A stretch of DNA of 13,223 nt from Parafilimonas sp. GTDB lineage: Bacteria > Bacteroidota > Bacteroidia > Chitinophagales > Chitinophagaceae. Made by a program: the position numbers and the translations under genes. Below the pieces are notes generated by a model. The model did no database searches. It was not told the origin of the DNA and was given only the letters and a program-made list of their open reading frames with translations. The stretch lies in NCBI GenBank assembly GCA_023251275.1, contig JAHEZC010000014.1, positions 1 to 13,223 on the forward strand, in the 5' to 3' direction. Positions within the stretch are counted from its first letter, which is position 1. The number at the start of each line of letters is the position of its first letter. Below, piece by piece: positions 1 through 7,496 of this stretch.

Positions 1-1069
1 CGACTGATGGAAAATGAAGTAATAATTCATATCTCCAATCAGCTTTTATCATTAACTTTTTACTTACGAAACATTCAAAACCTGCTGCCGCAGTGAAACC
101 AATGCCAAATTTGGTTTCAGGTTTATCAATAGTATTATTATAAAAGTTAAGTGAGCCAGAACCTTTTTTATAATCGAAACTAATCCCTGCATCAAAATAG
201 GGTTGTATTATTCCTTTAGTAAAATTATGCTGAATGCTTAGCGGAAGACTGATGATATCCGTCCTGACATGTTCCGTTTTTTTGTTCCCTGCATAATACA
301 CATCCACCTGGTCTGTTTTGTAATGCCTCATAAAATTCAGGCCGATATTTAATGATGTCTTTTCATCAGATGAAGGAATCATAAATCTTAGCATAATTCT
401 GCCCGTAAGTTCATAACTATCTCCTAAAGGAATTCCGCCGGCAAAAGCATATATGTGAATTTTCGTTACAGGTTTTTTATAAAGAATCTCGTTTAAATAC
501 CCTGGAGACAAACAATTATTAAGCAAATTCATATAGTTCAAAACCTCCATTTCATCATAAGATAAATTTTCAATCTTATTTTTCAAATTTCCACATTTGG
601 CAGAAAGAAAAAGCAATTGATTCCTGTAATTTCCTTTTTCTTTCATCTCACCAAGGTTTGTCAGTTCGTCGTCATAAAGCAAATAAGTATTGTTTTCTCC
701 GGCAATTACAAAATAGCGCCGGTCATTTTTATTGAACGAATATAGCTTGTAATATCCTTTCACTAAATATCTCGCAAAATGTTCGTATTCTTTTTGGTCG
801 GCAGGATTAGTGTAATGTATCCTTTCAAAAACATTCCCCTTTTCAAATCCAAAAGCCATAATATCTTTAACAGATAATATTTGTTCGGTGGAAGATAAAT
901 TATCCTTCCTGAAAGTAATATTTTTCATCAGGTTGGCTTCTATGTCTTCTTTTAAATATCCTTGTAGGGTATCTCCAATATTATTGACTGTGAATCCTGG
1001 TTTGAAATTGTTTTGGCAAAAGCAAATAGCTGGAACAAAAATAAAGAACAGAGGTGAAAAGATACGCAT
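1..1069 (-). CDS. Outer-membrane beta-barrel protein, C-terminally cut by window edge
   Basis: Reading the minus strand from the ATG at 1069 gives 356 codons without a stop up to the window edge, so the gene continues to the left. Residues 1-19 look like a signal peptide (MRIFSPLFFIFVPAICFCQ). Residues 24-110 contain a GDTLQGYL motif that I associate with Bacteroidota secreted proteins having a soluble N-terminal part before a barrel. Residues about 150-195 are mostly helical and polar. From about 203 the sequence changes to alternating hydrophobic/polar strands (IHIYAFAGGIPLG, LNIGLNFM, PYFDAGISFDY, FGIGFTAAAGFECFV, MIKADWRYELL), typical of an outer-membrane barrel. It is divergent from kynU, with 119 bp between the two start codons. 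Substrate and exact role cannot be read from the sequence; a PorT-like or general outer_membrane_beta-barrel annotation is likely. I am fairly sure of the gene and moderately sure of the class. Confidence 0.8.
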   Translation of the reverse strand, partial: MRIFSPLFFIFVPAICFCQNNFKPGFTVNNIGDTLQGYLKEDIEANLMKNITFRKDNLSSTEQILSVKDIMAFGFEKGNVFERIHYTNPADQKEYEHFARYLVKGYYKLYSFNKNDRRYFVIAGENNTYLLYDDELTNLGEMKEKGNYRNQLLFLSAKCGNLKNKIENLSYDEMEVLNYMNLLNNCLSPGYLNEILYKKPVTKIHIYAFAGGIPLGDSYELTGRIMLRFMIPSSDEKTSLNIGLNFMRHYKTDQVDVYYAGNKKTEHVRTDIISLPLSIQHNFTKGIIQPYFDAGISFDYKKGSGSLNFYNNTIDKPETKFGIGFTAAAGFECFVSKKLMIKADWRYELLLHFPSV

Positions 1070-1188
1070 GGAAGTTAGTTTAGGCGAGAATGAAGTTTTA
1101 AACGAATATATATATTTTTTTTCAGAATTCAAGACAAAATTTTTCCCGGCTGAAATTATAGCGATTGTATCGTTTTGAAAACCTTTCT

Positions 1189-2454
1189 ATGCAGAATTTA
1201 TTTCACAATTCGCTTGCTCTTGCAAGGACACTAGATTCAAAAGATGAATTGTCAGAATTCAAACAACAATTTTATTTTCCCGTTTACAATGAAAAAGAAG
1301 TAATCTATTTCTGCGGCAATTCTCTCGGTCTGCAACCAAAAAATGCGGGAACAGCTATCCAGGCCGAATTGCAGAGCTGGCGCGACTTAGCGGTGAAGGG
1401 ATATTTTCATGGCGCAAACCCCTGGCTGTATTACCAGGAATACATGAAACCCTCGTTGGCAAAAATTGCAGGAGCATCAGAAAATGAAGTAACAGTAATG
1501 AATGCCTTAACTGTGAATTTGCATTTGATGATGCTGAGTTTTTACAGGCCGTCAAAAGAGCGCTATAAGATTTTGATGGAGTCAGGAGCTTTCCCGTCGG
1601 ACCAGTATGCAGTGGAAACGCAGGCAAAACATCACGGCTTTAATCCTGGCGATGCGATCATAGAAATTTCGGCGCGTGAAGGAGAAAAAATTTTGCGTGA
1701 AGAGGATATTGTGGATGCAATTGGGCAGCACAAAAATGAATTGGCACTGGTTTTTTTTGGCGGCATCAATTATTATACAGGACAATTATTTGATATAAAA
1801 AAAATTACCGGAGCAGCACATGAAGCGGGAGCTGTTGCAGGATGGGACCTGGCGCATGTTGTGGGAAATGTACCCCTACAGTTGCATGACTGGAATGTTG
1901 ATTTTGCAATATGGTGCAGTTATAAATACCTGAATGCAGGACCTGGTGCGGCCGGAGGAGTTTTTATACATGAAAAATATGTGACAGATAAAAAAAAGCA
2001 ACGACTGGCAGGATGGTGGGGCAATGATGAGCGTACACGCTTTAAAATGGAAAAAGAATTCATTGCCAAGCCCGATGCAAGCGGATGGAATATCAGTACG
2101 GCACAGGTTTTCAATATGGCGACGCTTAAGGCATCACTTGAAATTTTTGAAAAAGCTGGCATAGAAAAGCTGAGAATTAAAAGCATCCGACTTACCGGTT
2201 ACCTGGAGTTCTTATTACGTCAATTAAAAAATATTCAGTTTGAAATTATCACACCGGAAGAGCCGGAAAGACGCGGCGTACAATTATCATTATTTTTCAA
2301 AGAGAAGGGAAAAGAAATTCATGATAAAATGATTGAAAGCGGAATTATAGTGGATTACCGCGAGCCTGGTGTAATTCGTGTCGCACCAGCACCCTTATAC
2401 TGTTCATTTGAAGATGTGTACAGGTTTTATGAAATTCTGAAAGACAATTTCTAA
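1189..2454 (+). CDS. kynU: Kynureninase
   Basis: PLP-dependent fold-type-I enzyme that cleaves L-kynurenine to anthranilate plus alanine, or 3-hydroxykynurenine to 3-hydroxyanthranilate, in the cytoplasm. With the ATG at 1189 the protein has 421 residues, close to the usual length of bacterial kynureninases. Visible family motifs are CGNSLGLQP (42-50), FPSDQYA (135-141), GWDLAH (218-223, with the Asp that contacts the PLP ring nitrogen), SYKYLNAGPG (244-253) with Lys246 as the PLP Schiff-base lysine, WWG (276-278) and RVAPAPLY near the C-terminus. The frame extends 8 codons upstream to a TTG at 1165, but the ATG start gives the N-terminus expected for the family. No other kynurenine-pathway gene (tryptophan or kynurenine oxygenase, 3-hydroxyanthranilate dioxygenase) is in the window. 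Whether the product feeds NAD synthesis or tryptophan degradation therefore cannot be told. An SGNH hydrolase gene follows after 5 bp and is probably co-transcribed. Confidence 0.95.
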   Translation: MQNLFHNSLALARTLDSKDELSEFKQQFYFPVYNEKEVIYFCGNSLGLQPKNAGTAIQAELQSWRDLAVKGYFHGANPWLYYQEYMKPSLAKIAGASENEVTVMNALTVNLHLMMLSFYRPSKERYKILMESGAFPSDQYAVETQAKHHGFNPGDAIIEISAREGEKILREEDIVDAIGQHKNELALVFFGGINYYTGQLFDIKKITGAAHEAGAVAGWDLAHVVGNVPLQLHDWNVDFAIWCSYKYLNAGPGAAGGVFIHEKYVTDKKKQRLAGWWGNDERTRFKMEKEFIAKPDASGWNISTAQVFNMATLKASLEIFEKAGIEKLRIKSIRLTGYLEFLLRQLKNIQFEIITPEEPERRGVQLSLFFKEKGKEIHDKMIESGIIVDYREPGVIRVAPAPLYCSFEDVYRFYEILKDNF

Positions 2455-2459
2455 CTGCT

Positions 2460-3071
2460 GTGACAAAACATATTCATTCCATATTATGCCTCGGCGATTC
2501 TTATACTGTCGGCGAATCCGTTGCATTGCATGAAAGCTTTCCCTATCAAACCTTACAACTGTTGCGGAAAAAAGGATTGCATTTTCATGCACCGGAAATT
2601 GTTGCAAAGACCGGGTGGACGACCTTTGAACTTGCAGACCATATCCTTCACACACTATTTTCCGGGCAATATGATTTTGTAACATTACTGATCGGCGTAA
2701 ACAATCAATACAGGAGCTTTGGCGCAGACGATTATAAAAATGATTTTGAATTTTTATTGAGAAAAGCAATTCATTTTGCCGGTGACAATCCGCAACACGT
2801 TATTGTTTTATCCATCCCTGACTGGAGTGCAACACAGCATGCCAAAGAAAAAGAAAAGAAAAAAATCAGCCTTGAGATTGATACATTCAACTCAATCAAC
2901 AAAAGTATTTCAGCTCAATACAAAGTGCAATATATAAATATCACAGAAAGTACGAGGGAAGCGATCAAAGACAAATCATTGATGGCACCAGACAGCCTGC
3001 ATCCTTCAGGAAAAGAATACGCAAAATGGGCAAATCATCTCGCCGACATTATTCAAAAACTAACCGGGTAA
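2460..3071 (+). CDS. SGNH/GDSL-family hydrolase, cytoplasmic
   Basis: A 203-residue protein with the four SGNH blocks: GDSYTVGE (Ser14, nucleophile), Gly52 in TGWTTFEL (block II), GVNNQ (Asn82, block III) and DSLHPSG (Asp178 and His181, block V). Members are esterases, lipases or thioesterases acting on acyl esters; the substrate here is unknown. No signal peptide is present, so it should act in the cytoplasm, unlike many GDSL lipases. The start is a GTG at 2460, only 5 bp after the kynU stop, with no nearby in-frame ATG and no Shine-Dalgarno motif. This suggests translation coupled to kynU. The 3' end overlaps the end of pyrF on the other strand by 12 bp. The link with kynU is suggestive of a role near kynurenine metabolism, but that is inference. 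Confidence 0.88.
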   Translation: MTKHIHSILCLGDSYTVGESVALHESFPYQTLQLLRKKGLHFHAPEIVAKTGWTTFELADHILHTLFSGQYDFVTLLIGVNNQYRSFGADDYKNDFEFLLRKAIHFAGDNPQHVIVLSIPDWSATQHAKEKEKKKISLEIDTFNSINKSISAQYKVQYINITESTREAIKDKSLMAPDSLHPSGKEYAKWANHLADIIQKLTG

Positions 3072-3878
3072 ATATTTTGATAAATATTCGCTCATCTCTT
3101 TTTGATATTGCATCGCAATCCTTTTTGCTTCCTCAGCAAAATTTTCATTTATTCCTGCATAAATAATAGCCCGGCTTGCATTTACCAATAAGCCGCAATC
3201 TTTATTCATGCCAAATTTACTCACTTCTTTTAAGCTGCCGCCTTGTGCACCTACGCCGGGAACAAGCAAGAAATTATCAGGAATTATTTTTCGTATCTGC
3301 ACTAATTCCTGTGCCTGGGTTGCCCCTGCAACAAACATGAGGTTATCAGGGGTGCCCCATTGCAATGCTGTTCGCAAAACTTTTTCATACAAAAACTCTT
3401 CGCCTGTTTTCTGCAACTCAAAATCATTGGCGCCTTTATTTGAAGTCAGGCCAAGCACAATCGCGAATTTATTTTCATATTCAAGAAAAGGCAGCACACT
3501 ATCTTGCCCCATATAAGGTGAAACTGTAATTGCATCAAATGGCAATGTTTCAAAAAATGCTTTGGCATAAAGTGCAGATGTATTGCCGATATCGCCACGC
3601 TTTGCATCGGCAATTTTAAAATGCGTACCGGGAATATAGTGCAAAGTTTTTTCTAACGCTTCCCAACCTTTCAATCCCTGCGCTTCATAAAAAGCAGTAT
3701 TTATTTTATACGCAATACAATAATTTTTTGTAGCATTAATGATCGCTTTATTAAATTCAAAAACAGGATCATTATATGCATACAGGTGTTTTGGAATTTT
3801 AGCGATGTCTGTATCCAACCCGATGCACAAATAGCTTCTCTTATCCCGGATTTGATTTATCAACTGAAAGCGATTCAT
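3060..3878 (-). CDS. pyrF: Orotidine-5'-phosphate decarboxylase (long bacterial type)
   Basis: Catalyses the last step of de novo UMP synthesis, OMP to UMP plus CO2, in the cytoplasm. The 272-residue length is that of the longer OMP decarboxylase subgroup (about 270-280) rather than the E. coli type (about 245). The active-site array is visible: Lys58 in AYKIN, then Asp91-x-Lys93 and Asp96 in DAKRGDIGN. The phosphate-binding part includes PGVGAQGG (207-214) and Arg236 in NASRAI. The ATG at 3878 gives the normal family N-terminus (MNRFQLINQIRDKRSYLCIGLD). It lies 51 bp downstream of the glycerophosphodiesterase gene on the same strand and is probably the last gene of the mrp operon. Its end overlaps the convergent SGNH hydrolase gene by 12 bp. 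No other pyr gene is present in the window. Confidence 0.95.
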   Translation of the reverse strand: MNRFQLINQIRDKRSYLCIGLDTDIAKIPKHLYAYNDPVFEFNKAIINATKNYCIAYKINTAFYEAQGLKGWEALEKTLHYIPGTHFKIADAKRGDIGNTSALYAKAFFETLPFDAITVSPYMGQDSVLPFLEYENKFAIVLGLTSNKGANDFELQKTGEEFLYEKVLRTALQWGTPDNLMFVAGATQAQELVQIRKIIPDNFLLVPGVGAQGGSLKEVSKFGMNKDCGLLVNASRAIIYAGINENFAEEAKRIAMQYQKEMSEYLSKYLPG

Positions 3879-3929
3879 GCATCAAAAGTAAGAAAGTACA
3901 GCCCCTGATTGAACTATGCAGATACAATT

Positions 3930-4835
3930 TTATTTTTTCAAAACATTTGGATAATCCGTTATAATGCCATCTGCCCCTGACCTTATCAGTGTTTCTGCAA
4001 GTGATATATCGTTCACTCTCCACGGAATAATTTTAATTCCGTTATCATGGCATTGCTTTACCAGTGCAGGTGTGGCTATCTGGTATGCGGGGCTATAGAT
4101 ATCAGGTAAAAATCCGAGCGCTTTAATTTGCTCTCTAAATTTTTTCGGATCATAAGACAAAACCAATAATGATGTTTTTATATAAGGGTAATGCTGTTTC
4201 AGGTATTGCAGCGAGCGGATATCAAAGGATTCGATAATCACTCTGTCCGCTATGTTCTTTTGCAAAATAATAGCCATGATCATTTCAACAAACCTGTCCG
4301 GCGGGGGGTTAAAAAAATTGTCAGTTCCGGGCGAACATTTTGTTTCAATATTATAGTAAAGGGGTTTCAATGCATTCCGTGATGTAAACGCTTCTACACT
4401 GTCAATTACATCATTTAACAGGGGAACAACAGCATGCATTTTTTTTTGGTCAGGAAATTCGGGGTTTGGCTTCATGCCGACATCGAATTGTTTCACCTCT
4501 TCGTAACTCATACGATAAATGTTGTATGATCTTTCTTCCGCTTCTGTTACATAAGTGCCATCGGGTTTGGTGGCCACTGTATGACTTAGAAATGGGGTAT
4601 GGCTGATTACAACCTGGGAATCACCTGTAATAATGGCATCCATTTCAAGCGTAGTTACATTCAGGTCTGCAGCTTTGAGAAATCCGGGTATTGTATTTTC
4701 AGGCATGAGTGCCGGGCATCCTCTGTGGCCTTCTATGTCAAAATCAGGACCGATTAAATCGGAGATAGGAGGGCTTACATAGCGATTACAACCCGCCAAT
4801 ATGAGCAGAAAAATTGCGATCGTTATTTTTTTCAT
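3930..4835 (-). CDS. Glycerophosphodiester phosphodiesterase lipoprotein
   Basis: A 301-residue GDPD-family protein with a lipoprotein signal: MKKITIAIFLLILAGC has a clear LAGC lipobox with Cys16 as the lipidated residue. It should therefore sit in the envelope and hydrolyse glycerophosphodiesters to sn-glycerol-3-phosphate and an alcohol. The TIM-barrel catalytic set is intact: His37-Arg38 in GHRG, Glu46-Asn47 in PENT, Glu64 and Asp66 in LEMD, His79 in ISHT, Glu164-x-Lys166 in IETK, and the closing strand GADGIITDYP (287-296). The length is somewhat above the roughly 240-250 residues of minimal bacterial GDPDs because of a charged insertion at about residues 87-140. Its ATG overlaps the stop of the upstream PaiB-like gene in an ATGA arrangement, so translation is probably coupled. 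pyrF follows 51 bp downstream. Substrate preference cannot be read from the sequence. Confidence 0.93.
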   Translation of the reverse strand: MKKITIAIFLLILAGCNRYVSPPISDLIGPDFDIEGHRGCPALMPENTIPGFLKAADLNVTTLEMDAIITGDSQVVISHTPFLSHTVATKPDGTYVTEAEERSYNIYRMSYEEVKQFDVGMKPNPEFPDQKKMHAVVPLLNDVIDSVEAFTSRNALKPLYYNIETKCSPGTDNFFNPPPDRFVEMIMAIILQKNIADRVIIESFDIRSLQYLKQHYPYIKTSLLVLSYDPKKFREQIKALGFLPDIYSPAYQIATPALVKQCHDNGIKIIPWRVNDISLAETLIRSGADGIITDYPNVLKK

Positions 4836-5452
4836 GACTGAGTTTTTCTTTGCATAGTTTCAGCTATCGCTTTCGCATCTGAGTCCAGCCCGCTCAAATG
4901 CTGAATAATATTTTCATAACTCTTTTCATCCCTGTTCTGGCTAAGTTTGAAAACATGCTCCAGGGAAATAATTTCAATTTCAAATGCGGTAATGGCCTGC
5001 ATCATTTTGTGCACGTACGCTTCATCCATTTTCTGAACCAGTGACGACGAATGGGAATTGTTTTCAAATTTTTCTGTAAGCCTCGTAAGCACATTATGCA
5101 AGCCTGCATCATCTAAAAATCTTAATATGCCTTTGGCATGAACAGCCTGGTAGTTCCATGTACTGGCGATTTTTTTATTTTCATACCAGCTTGCACTTAC
5201 ATAAGTATGCGGGCCATGAAATATTGCCAAAACATTTTGATTTGATTGAAACGCATTAGTGTGTTCCTGCTTACGCATCACATGTGCAAGTAAAAATAAT
5301 TTATCATCTCTTTCTTCGAATAATACAGGTATATGCGTGGCAACCGGTAAGCCCGTTGCATCGCAGCCGCATAAAATAATAAACGGATGTTCCCGCATGA
5401 ATGCAATAACTTCCGAATTACCGGAGGCTTTGAAATAAGGAACATTGTACAT
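4832..5452 (-). CDS. PaiB-like FMN-binding split-barrel protein
   Basis: A 206-residue protein of the PaiB / FMN_bind_2 family. Characteristic stretches are GLPVATHIPV (34-43), HVMRKQEHTNAF (57-68), FHGPHTYVSASWY (78-90), STWNYQAVHAKG (97-108) and FKLSQNRDEKSYENI (168-182). In Bacillus subtilis PaiB is described as a negative regulator of sporulation and protease genes. In most genomes the fold suggests a flavin- or heme-binding protein of the pyridoxamine-phosphate-oxidase-like class, and no helix-turn-helix is visible here, so calling this one a transcriptional regulator would go beyond the evidence. No signal peptide is present and it should be cytoplasmic. It starts at the ATG at 5452, 65 bp downstream of mrp, and its TGA overlaps the ATG of the GDPD lipoprotein gene by 4 bp. 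No paiA-like acetyltransferase is adjacent, although a GNAT gene lies about 2 kb away on the other strand. Confidence 0.9.
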   Translation of the reverse strand: MYNVPYFKASGNSEVIAFMREHPFIILCGCDATGLPVATHIPVLFEERDDKLFLLAHVMRKQEHTNAFQSNQNVLAIFHGPHTYVSASWYENKKIASTWNYQAVHAKGILRFLDDAGLHNVLTRLTEKFENNSHSSSLVQKMDEAYVHKMMQAITAFEIEIISLEHVFKLSQNRDEKSYENIIQHLSGLDSDAKAIAETMQRKTQS

Positions 5453-5517
5453 AATTCGAAGATAAAAAACTCAATTATTTTTAAAAGATTTCTAAAAGTT
5501 CAGATTTTTTGCAGGCA

Positions 5518-6612
5518 TCATTCAGCTACTTCAATCAGTTTTGATACAGGTGCACCCGCATTGCGCATGGCAATATTTCTTATTGCTTTAGCGGCAAAAT
5601 CCTCAAATGCTTTTTTTGAAATGGCGTCATCACCCACCATCGCAGGAATTCCGATATCCCCCCCATCACAGATGCTTTGCACAAGCGGAATTTGCCCGAG
5701 AAAAGGAATTTCATATTCTTCTGCAAGGCGTCTGCCTCCTTCTTTTCCAAAGATATAATATTTATTATCCGGCAATTCCTCCGGTGTGAAATAAGCCATA
5801 TTCTCCACAAGGCCTATAACCGGAACATTGATCTGCGCCTGCGCAAACATAGCAATGCCTTTTTTCGCATCTGCAAGTGCTACAGCCTGCGGAGTGGTAA
5901 CAATCACGACCCCGGTAACGGGAACTGTCTGCATGAGTGTTAAATGAATATCACCGGTGCCCGGCGGCATGTCAATGACGAGGTAATCCAGTTCTCCCCA
6001 ATCCACATCAGACACAAACTGCCGTATAGCGCTGCTTGCCATCGGCCCGCGCCATACCACTGCATTTTTTTCATCAACCAATAAACCAATACTCATCAGC
6101 TTAATTCCATAGCGCTCGAGCGGGACGATCATTCCTTTTCCTTTCACCTCTTTCATCATAGGCCTTTCACCGCGCACACCAAACATAATCGGAACACTAG
6201 GGCCATATATATCTGCATCCATCAAACCCACTGCAGCTCCGCCTTCAGCAAATGCCAGGGCAAGATTTGCCGCTGCAGTGCTTTTACCTACACCCCCTTT
6301 CCCGCTTACCACAGCAATAATATTTTTTACGCCGGGCAACAATAATTTGGCGTCTTTCCTGTTGCTGCTTGTATTCGATGTAAAATTCACTTTTACATTT
6401 GCCTGTTTATTTACAAGCAATTTTACTGCATTCACACAAGCTGTTTGTATCATATCTTTCAACGGGCATGCAGGTGTGGTAAGCACAACCGTAAATGAAA
6501 CATTATCCCCTTTGATATCAATATCCTTCACCATATTGAGTGTAACAATATCTTTTCCGAGATCGGGCTCCTGCACATTGCTTAAAGCTTTCAGAATATC
6601 TGTTTCAGTCAT
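5518..6612 (-). CDS. mrp: Mrp/ApbC-type Fe-S cluster carrier P-loop ATPase
   Basis: A cytoplasmic MinD/Mrp-family ATPase that holds and transfers Fe-S clusters. With the ATG at 6612 it has 364 residues: an N-terminal MIP18/DUF59 domain (about 1-78, with TTPACPL at 45-51) and a C-terminal Mrp ATPase domain. The latter shows the deviant Walker A GKGGVGKST (104-112), DADIYGPSVP (132-141), WRGPMAS (187-193) and the Walker B-like region VIDMPPGTGD (212-221). The frame runs 26 codons further upstream to a TTG at 6690, but that extension is not part of the family, so I chose the ATG. The CxxC that many Mrp/Nbp35 proteins carry after ENM is absent: the protein reads ENMAYFTPEELPDNKYYIFG. From memory this matches other Bacteroidota homologues. 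It is probably the first gene of an operon with the PaiB-like, GDPD and pyrF genes. Confidence 0.95.
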   Translation of the reverse strand: MTETDILKALSNVQEPDLGKDIVTLNMVKDIDIKGDNVSFTVVLTTPACPLKDMIQTACVNAVKLLVNKQANVKVNFTSNTSSNRKDAKLLLPGVKNIIAVVSGKGGVGKSTAAANLALAFAEGGAAVGLMDADIYGPSVPIMFGVRGERPMMKEVKGKGMIVPLERYGIKLMSIGLLVDEKNAVVWRGPMASSAIRQFVSDVDWGELDYLVIDMPPGTGDIHLTLMQTVPVTGVVIVTTPQAVALADAKKGIAMFAQAQINVPVIGLVENMAYFTPEELPDNKYYIFGKEGGRRLAEEYEIPFLGQIPLVQSICDGGDIGIPAMVGDDAISKKAFEDFAAKAIRNIAMRNAGAPVSKLIEVAE

Positions 6613-6647
6613 CACACATAATTTTGTTAAAAAGAAATATTTTGCAG

Positions 6648-6655
6648 CAAAATTA
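6648..6655 (-). promoter_or_regulatory. Possible -7 box of the mrp promoter
   Basis: On the minus strand this reads TAATTTTG, an exact match to the Bacteroidota -7 consensus TAnnTTTG, about 36 bp before the mrp ATG. There is no clear TTTG at the usual -33 distance; the nearest TTTG is only 4 bp away. A box this short can also occur by chance in AT-rich DNA, so it is offered only as the best candidate in the 125-bp divergent gap. Confidence 0.3.
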
Positions 6656-6737
6656 ACCTTCAAACGGGTTATTTTGTTTGCAGTACTCAATTACCTGCTG
6701 CATGAGTTTTTTTATCTTGCAGTATCAGATCAACTGA

Positions 6738-7385
6738 ATGAAAAAATTTTTACAATATACGCTTACGGTAATCATTCTTGTTTTATCGCATCGAAGCTAC
6801 GCACAATTAGTAAACAGCTTCCAGGATTCTGTGGTGCAATTGTATGGTGTTATCATGACTGCCGACAGTTTGAGAGCTGTACCGGCTGCAAGCGTAATAG
6901 TAGAGGACAAAGGCAGAGGCACACTTACAAATGAGCAGGGCGTCTTTTCTATAGTTGTGTTAAAAGGCGATAAGATCCGTTTTTCCTGTATAGGTTTCAA
7001 AGACAAAACTATTTCTATTCCGCACAACCTCGAAAGCAACCAATACAGTGTGATCCAGTTGATGGTGAATGATACCGCTTACCTGCCCGCTACTATTTTG
7101 AGGCCAAGACCGAGCAGAAGTCAATTTGAAAGAGATTTTGTAAATACCCACGTGCCTGCAGATGAGATCGAAATAGCCCGTGAGAATACGGATGAGGCCA
7201 AACGAAAAGCGCTATTGAGTGTATTACCGCCCGATGGACAGGAAGCAGTAAATATGCAATTGCGGCAGCAGGCACAGAAATATTATTATCTCGGGCAACA
7301 GCCTCCTGTTAATATCTTAAACCCCCTCGCATGGGCTGATTTTATTAAGGCATGGAAACGGGGTGATTTTAAGAAGAAAAACTAA
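6738..7385 (+). CDS. Secreted carboxypeptidase-regulatory-like domain protein
   Basis: A 215-residue protein with a signal peptide (hydrophobic core LTVIILVLS, cleavage likely after SYA before Gln23). Residues about 33-110 form a CarboxypepD_reg-like beta-sandwich: LYGVIMTADSLRAVPAASVIVE, then GTLTNEQGVFSI (61-72) and FSCIGFKDKTI (82-92). This domain usually precedes TonB-dependent receptor barrels in Bacteroidota. Here it stands alone, followed by a polar tail (about 120-215) rich in Arg, Gln and Lys, with no plug or barrel. It is therefore probably a small periplasmic or surface-associated protein of unknown role. The ATG at 6738 is chosen because the signal peptide begins there. It is divergent from mrp, with 125 bp between the two start codons, and an acetyltransferase gene follows after 111 bp. 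The function cannot be named from the sequence. Confidence 0.82.
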   Translation: MKKFLQYTLTVIILVLSHRSYAQLVNSFQDSVVQLYGVIMTADSLRAVPAASVIVEDKGRGTLTNEQGVFSIVVLKGDKIRFSCIGFKDKTISIPHNLESNQYSVIQLMVNDTAYLPATILRPRPSRSQFERDFVNTHVPADEIEIARENTDEAKRKALLSVLPPDGQEAVNMQLRQQAQKYYYLGQQPPVNILNPLAWADFIKAWKRGDFKKKN

Positions 7386-7496
7386 ATGAAGAGTTTTTGC
7401 GCAGCCTTAAAACATTCCAATATGCCTTGTAATAACCAAAGCTGAGACGCACTTATAAAAATCTGTCATTATAATTTTTACAACGAGGCTTACATT

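Noticed and set aside
888..1178. A 96-codon plus-strand open frame at the left
   Set aside because: It is antisense to the barrel gene and crosses the intergenic gap; no domain is visible.
1165..1188. Eight-codon N-terminal extension of kynU from a TTG
   Set aside because: The ATG at 1189 gives a normal family N-terminus; the TTG has no ribosome-binding motif.
1070..1188. Search for a promoter pair in the kynU/barrel divergent gap
   Set aside because: Only partial TAnnTTTG-like matches without a properly spaced TTTG were found on either strand, so none was reported.
6613..6690. 26-codon N-terminal extension of mrp from a TTG
   Set aside because: The added residues precede the usual DUF59 start, and the best promoter box (6648-6655) would lie inside the extension.
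6278..6934. A 218-codon plus-strand open frame opposite the start of mrp
   Set aside because: It is antisense to the strongly supported mrp and runs out of frame into the signal-peptide protein at 6738; the sequence looks like a shadow frame.
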